This document shows positions 7,625-9,348 of a DNA stretch of 9,348 bases, piece by piece. Position 1 is the stretch's first letter; the number at the start of each line of letters is the position of its first letter. Both the position numbers and the translations under genes were made by a program. The notes beneath the pieces were generated by a model. That model worked only from the letters and a program-made list of their open reading frames with translations. It was not told where the DNA came from and did no database searches. Source of the stretch: Chloroflexota bacterium (GTDB lineage Bacteria > Chloroflexota > Dehalococcoidia > Lucifugimonadales > VGZR01); the NCBI GenBank assembly GCA_027625225.1, contig JAQBWG010000055.1, positions 1-9,348 on the forward strand, read 5' to 3'.

Positions 7625-7656
7625 CAACAGGCACCGGAAGCCGTAGGCATAAAACC

Positions 7657-7683
7657 CGTTCGTGCTGAGCCTGTCGAAGCACG
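7657..7683. repeat. REP-like palindromic element between convergent genes
   Basis: The 27-base segment has CGTGCT (7661-7666) and AGCACG (7678-7683) as a six-base stem around an 11-base loop containing GAGCCTGTCGA. From memory, the core TTCGTGCTGAGCCTGTCGAA closely resembles a repetitive extragenic palindrome seen many times in varied bacterial genomes; copy number here cannot be tested. It sits between the PIG-L gene and the minus-strand peptidase-like gene, which face each other. Read on the minus strand, the hairpin is followed by AACGGGTTTTAT, so it may also help terminate the minus-strand transcript. Confidence 0.6.
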
Positions 7684-7694
7684 CTATTTAGCCG

Positions 7695-8273
7695 CTACGC
7701 CGCGCTGGCGAACTGCCCCAGGAACTCGGTAACGAACGCCCACTTCTTGGCCGGAAGTTTCGCTTGCTCGTGCGGCAGCGCCTGTCCCCTCGGCCCGGCC
7801 AGCAGCCACGCCGCGAACTCCTCCGCCTGCCGCTCCGCGCTCGTGTGCACCGGCCACTGCTCCGTCTCCGTGTAGAAACCCGCCCCCACGTGCATCATGT
7901 AGTGGCCCAAGGCGTGCGCCACGCGCCACCTGAACCACTTTCTGTCCAGATTCGGCGGAAGTGCCACGATGCCCTGCGCAATCACCTCGCTGAACCGCCC
8001 CTCGAACGGGAACGTCACCACCTTCAAATCCAGTGCATCGGCAAGGGCCTTCAAGTCAACGGGAGGCGTCAGCTTGTGCGACTGCCACAGATTGAACGCC
8101 GTCCGCCCCGGATACAGCGATAACCCCTCCGGCGTACGCGCGGGAGAAGCCTCTGCCTCGGGTAGCTTTGGGGGCGCGTTGGAAGGTTGCCGGTTCCATA
8201 GCGGAAGCCCGCCCACGCCATAAGAACTGCCCGCTCTGCGTCCCGCCGAAGCCGTAGAAGTGCTGCCGCTCAT
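7695..8273 (-). CDS. ImmA/IrrE (DUF955) metallopeptidase-like protein with HALGH instead of HExxH
   Basis: The 192-residue protein resembles the ImmA/IrrE family, zinc peptidases that cleave repressors such as ImmR or DdrO. The domain spans about residues 55-175: a helix with PVDLKALADALDLKVV, then RWRVAHALGHYMMH, then SAERQAEEFAAWLLAG. This follows the family pattern RxRFTxAHELGHxxxH ... ExxAxxFAxxLL. H120 and H124 (zinc ligands) and a candidate third ligand, E147, are kept, but the catalytic Glu is Ala121. The first 50 residues are Ser/Pro/Ala-rich and look disordered; there is no DNA-binding domain. The ATG at 8273 is chosen because GAGGA (8281-8285) precedes it by seven bases. A longer version from GTG at 8312 (205 residues) has no ribosome site and overlaps the operator. 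The gene has its own promoter and operator. No partner repressor is in the window. Confidence 0.72.
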   Translation of the reverse strand: MSGSTSTASAGRRAGSSYGVGGLPLWNRQPSNAPPKLPEAEASPARTPEGLSLYPGRTAFNLWQSHKLTPPVDLKALADALDLKVVTFPFEGRFSEVIAQGIVALPPNLDRKWFRWRVAHALGHYMMHVGAGFYTETEQWPVHTSAERQAEEFAAWLLAGPRGQALPHEQAKLPAKKWAFVTEFLGQFASAA

Positions 8274-8280
8274 GATTCCA

Positions 8281-8285
8281 TCCTC
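8281..8285 (-). promoter_or_regulatory. Ribosome binding site deciding the start of the ImmA/IrrE-like gene
   Basis: On the minus strand GAGGA precedes the ATG at 8273 by seven bases, an ideal distance. The upstream in-frame GTG (8312) has no such site, so the ATG is preferred. Confidence 0.65.
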
Positions 8286-8316
8286 GCTCTGCAAGATAAA
8301 GTGCGCTCTCACTGCA

Positions 8317-8332
8317 TAGAACTAGTGTTCTA
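8317..8332. promoter_or_regulatory. Perfect inverted-repeat operator, LexA-box-like
   Basis: TAGAAC-TAGT-GTTCTA is a perfect six-base inverted repeat with a four-base centre. Its GAAC-N4-GTTC core is that of LexA (SOS) boxes in Firmicutes and Actinobacteria (CGAACRNRYGTTYG type). It differs from that consensus in the flanking C/G and in one central base. It starts about seven bases downstream of the -10 box of the minus-strand promoter and thus covers the predicted transcription start, the usual place for a repressor site. Other palindrome-binding repressors could fit equally well. Confidence 0.55.
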
Positions 8333-8338
8333 ATACAG

Positions 8339-8368
8339 ACTATAAAACGCACAGAGGATGGATGTCAA
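8339..8368 (-). promoter_or_regulatory. Sigma-70 promoter of the ImmA/IrrE-like gene
   Basis: On the minus strand a perfect -35 box TTGACA (8363-8368) is followed after 18 bases by TATAGT (8339-8344), five of six matches to TATAAT. Transcription would begin near 8332, inside the inverted repeat, leaving a leader of about 59 bases before the ATG at 8273. The -35 box lies about 30 bases beyond the stop of the upstream dehydrogenase gene, so the peptidase-like gene can be expressed independently. Confidence 0.68.
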
Positions 8369-8397
8369 CTCCGGCCCGTGAGCCGCGATGCGAACCG

Positions 8398-9297
8398 CTA
8401 TTTTCCGCTGATGGTGGTCTTGGACGCGTCCTCGATGAAGTTGGCGATAGCCGAGTGGTCCGACTCGCCCTTGCCGTTTGTCATAAGCGAGCTAATCATC
8501 TGCTGCACCAGCCCTGCTACCGGCAGCGAAACGCCCAGGTCCTTGCCCGTCAGCAAGGCGTTGTGCAAATCCTTCTGGTGTAACTTGATGCGGAACCCCG
8601 GCTTGAAGTTACCCGCAATCATCATCGGCGCCTTCGCGTTCATCACGTTGCTGCCCGCCAGGCCGCCCTTGATCGCCTCGAACACCACGTTCGGGTCCAG
8701 CCCCGCCTTCTTCGCCAGCACCAGCGCCTCGCCCACTGCCTCGATGTTCGCCGCCACGATAATCTGGTTCGCCAGCTTCGTCGTGTTCCCCGCGCCGTAA
8801 TCGCCGCACAGCACGTAGCTCGCACCCATCTTCTGCAGGATGGGAACGGACCGGTCGAACACCTTCTTCTTGCCGCCCACCATGATAGCCAGCGACCCGT
8901 CGATAGCCTTCGGCTCGCCGCCGCTTACCGGCGCGTCCAGAAAGTCCACGCCCTTGGCCTCGCACGCCTTGGCTATCTTGATGGACGACGCAGGCGCGAT
9001 TGAACTCATATCGATGATTGTCAGGCCCTTGGACGCACCTTCAAGGATGCCGTCCTTGCCCAGGATGACCAGTTCCGAGTCCGGCGAGTCGGGCAGCATC
9101 GTCACGATGACGTCCGACTTCTGCGCCACCTCTTTGCTCGACCCAGCCTTCGTCGCGCCTTCTTTCGCCAGTTCGTCCACCGGGCCGCGCGAGCGGCTGT
9201 GAACGGTAAGAGAATACCCTGCCTTCATGAGATTGCGGGCCATGGGCTTGCCCATGATACCCAGTCCGATAAAACCGATTCTTGGTTGCTCTGCCAC
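8398..9297 (-). CDS. garR: 2-hydroxy-3-oxopropionate (tartronate semialdehyde) reductase
   Basis: This NAD(P)-dependent enzyme of the beta-hydroxyacid dehydrogenase family probably reduces tartronate semialdehyde to D-glycerate in glycolate/glyoxylate or sugar-acid breakdown. The 299-residue protein begins with the dinucleotide-binding GLGIMG (11-16). It carries the substrate motif DAPVSGGEPKAIDG (121-134), catalytic Lys174 in GNTTKLANQ, and the GarR-like blocks GGLAGS (211-216), FKPGFRIKLH (231-240) and KDLHNAL (242-248). These blocks are closer to GarR/GlxR of E. coli than to 3-hydroxyisobutyrate dehydrogenase, but the related enzymes are hard to separate by eye. The length is normal and no damage is seen. 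The GTG start is supported by AGGAGG eight bases upstream. No neighbouring glycerate kinase or glyoxylate carboligase is in the window. Confidence 0.88.
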   Translation of the reverse strand: MAEQPRIGFIGLGIMGKPMARNLMKAGYSLTVHSRSRGPVDELAKEGATKAGSSKEVAQKSDVIVTMLPDSPDSELVILGKDGILEGASKGLTIIDMSSIAPASSIKIAKACEAKGVDFLDAPVSGGEPKAIDGSLAIMVGGKKKVFDRSVPILQKMGASYVLCGDYGAGNTTKLANQIIVAANIEAVGEALVLAKKAGLDPNVVFEAIKGGLAGSNVMNAKAPMMIAGNFKPGFRIKLHQKDLHNALLTGKDLGVSLPVAGLVQQMISSLMTNGKGESDHSAIANFIEDASKTTISGK

Positions 9298-9305
9298 GGT
9301 AGAAT

Positions 9306-9311
9306 CCTCCT
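9306..9311 (-). promoter_or_regulatory. Perfect Shine-Dalgarno site of garR
   Basis: AGGAGG on the minus strand, eight bases before the GTG at 9297, fixes the start of the reductase. Confidence 0.8.
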
Positions 9312-9316
9312 GTGTC

Positions 9317-9339
9317 GTTATACGGGGCTAGTATACGGG
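9317..9339 (-). promoter_or_regulatory. Possible promoter region of garR with a repeated CCCGTATA
   Basis: On the minus strand CCCGTATA occurs twice (9332-9339 and 9319-9326), 13 bases apart. Each copy runs into a -10-like hexamer: TATACT (9330-9335) and TATAAC (9317-9322). The matching -35 boxes would fall at or beyond the window edge, so the promoter cannot be confirmed. The repeat could also be a tandem regulator site. Confidence 0.3.
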
Positions 9340-9348
9340 AAATAAAAC

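Noticed and set aside
6740..7627. Open frame of 295 codons on the minus strand, opposite the PIG-L gene
   Set aside because: The plus-strand frame carries the complete PIG-L motifs. The antisense frame shows no family signature and covers the nuoN terminator.
8274..8312. Longer version of the ImmA/IrrE-like protein starting at GTG 8312
   Set aside because: No ribosome site precedes it and it begins about 20 bases from the predicted transcription start. The ATG at 8273 has a well-placed GAGGA.
8362..8583. Short plus-strand frame starting with ATG after a GAGGATG-like purine stretch
   Set aside because: It lies antisense to the 3' end of the conserved reductase, and its start overlaps the minus-strand -35 box. 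The product resembles no known family.

Overview
This window is moderately GC-rich bacterial DNA and is almost fully coding. It suggests a Chloroflexota (Dehalococcoidia-like) or similar environmental bacterium. That placement is an inference from general gene flavour (nuo gene order, PIG-L style, GTG/TTG starts) and cannot be proven from the window.

Region 1 (1-6724, + strand) is the membrane-arm half of a respiratory complex I operon, in the order nuoH (3' end only), nuoI, nuoJ, nuoK, nuoL, nuoM, nuoN. The genes are tightly packed: I/J, J/K and M/N overlap by 1-4 bases, and L/M are separated by 3 bases. The only larger gap is 69 bases between nuoH and nuoI, and it holds two consecutive inverted repeats. 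NuoI carries the two 4Fe-4S clusters that pass electrons toward quinone. H, J and K form the link to the proton channels, and L, M and N are the antiporter-like pumps. NuoM lacks the TM7 lysine that is critical in E. coli, although its other key charged residues align without gaps. NuoH carries an extra C-terminal membrane segment and a charged tail. A GC-rich hairpin with a short T-run follows nuoN and probably ends the operon.

Region 2 (6815-7624, + strand) encodes a PIG-L/LmbE-type zinc deacetylase of unknown substrate. After it lies a REP-like palindrome (7657-7683) in the gap between two convergent genes.

Region 3 (7695-9297, - strand) holds two genes. The upstream one (8398-9297) is a tartronate semialdehyde reductase (GarR/GlxR type) with a perfect Shine-Dalgarno sequence. 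The downstream one (7695-8273) is an ImmA/IrrE (DUF955)-type metallopeptidase-like protein whose HExxH motif reads HALGH, so the catalytic glutamate is missing. This second gene has its own near-consensus sigma-70 promoter. A perfect inverted repeat with a GAAC-N4-GTTC core, resembling Gram-positive/actinobacterial LexA boxes, sits over the predicted transcription start. The combination of a repressor-type operator and an atypical IrrE/ImmA-like protein is the most interesting feature of the window.

No RNA genes, insertion sequences, CRISPR arrays or gene-free stretches above 300 bases were seen.
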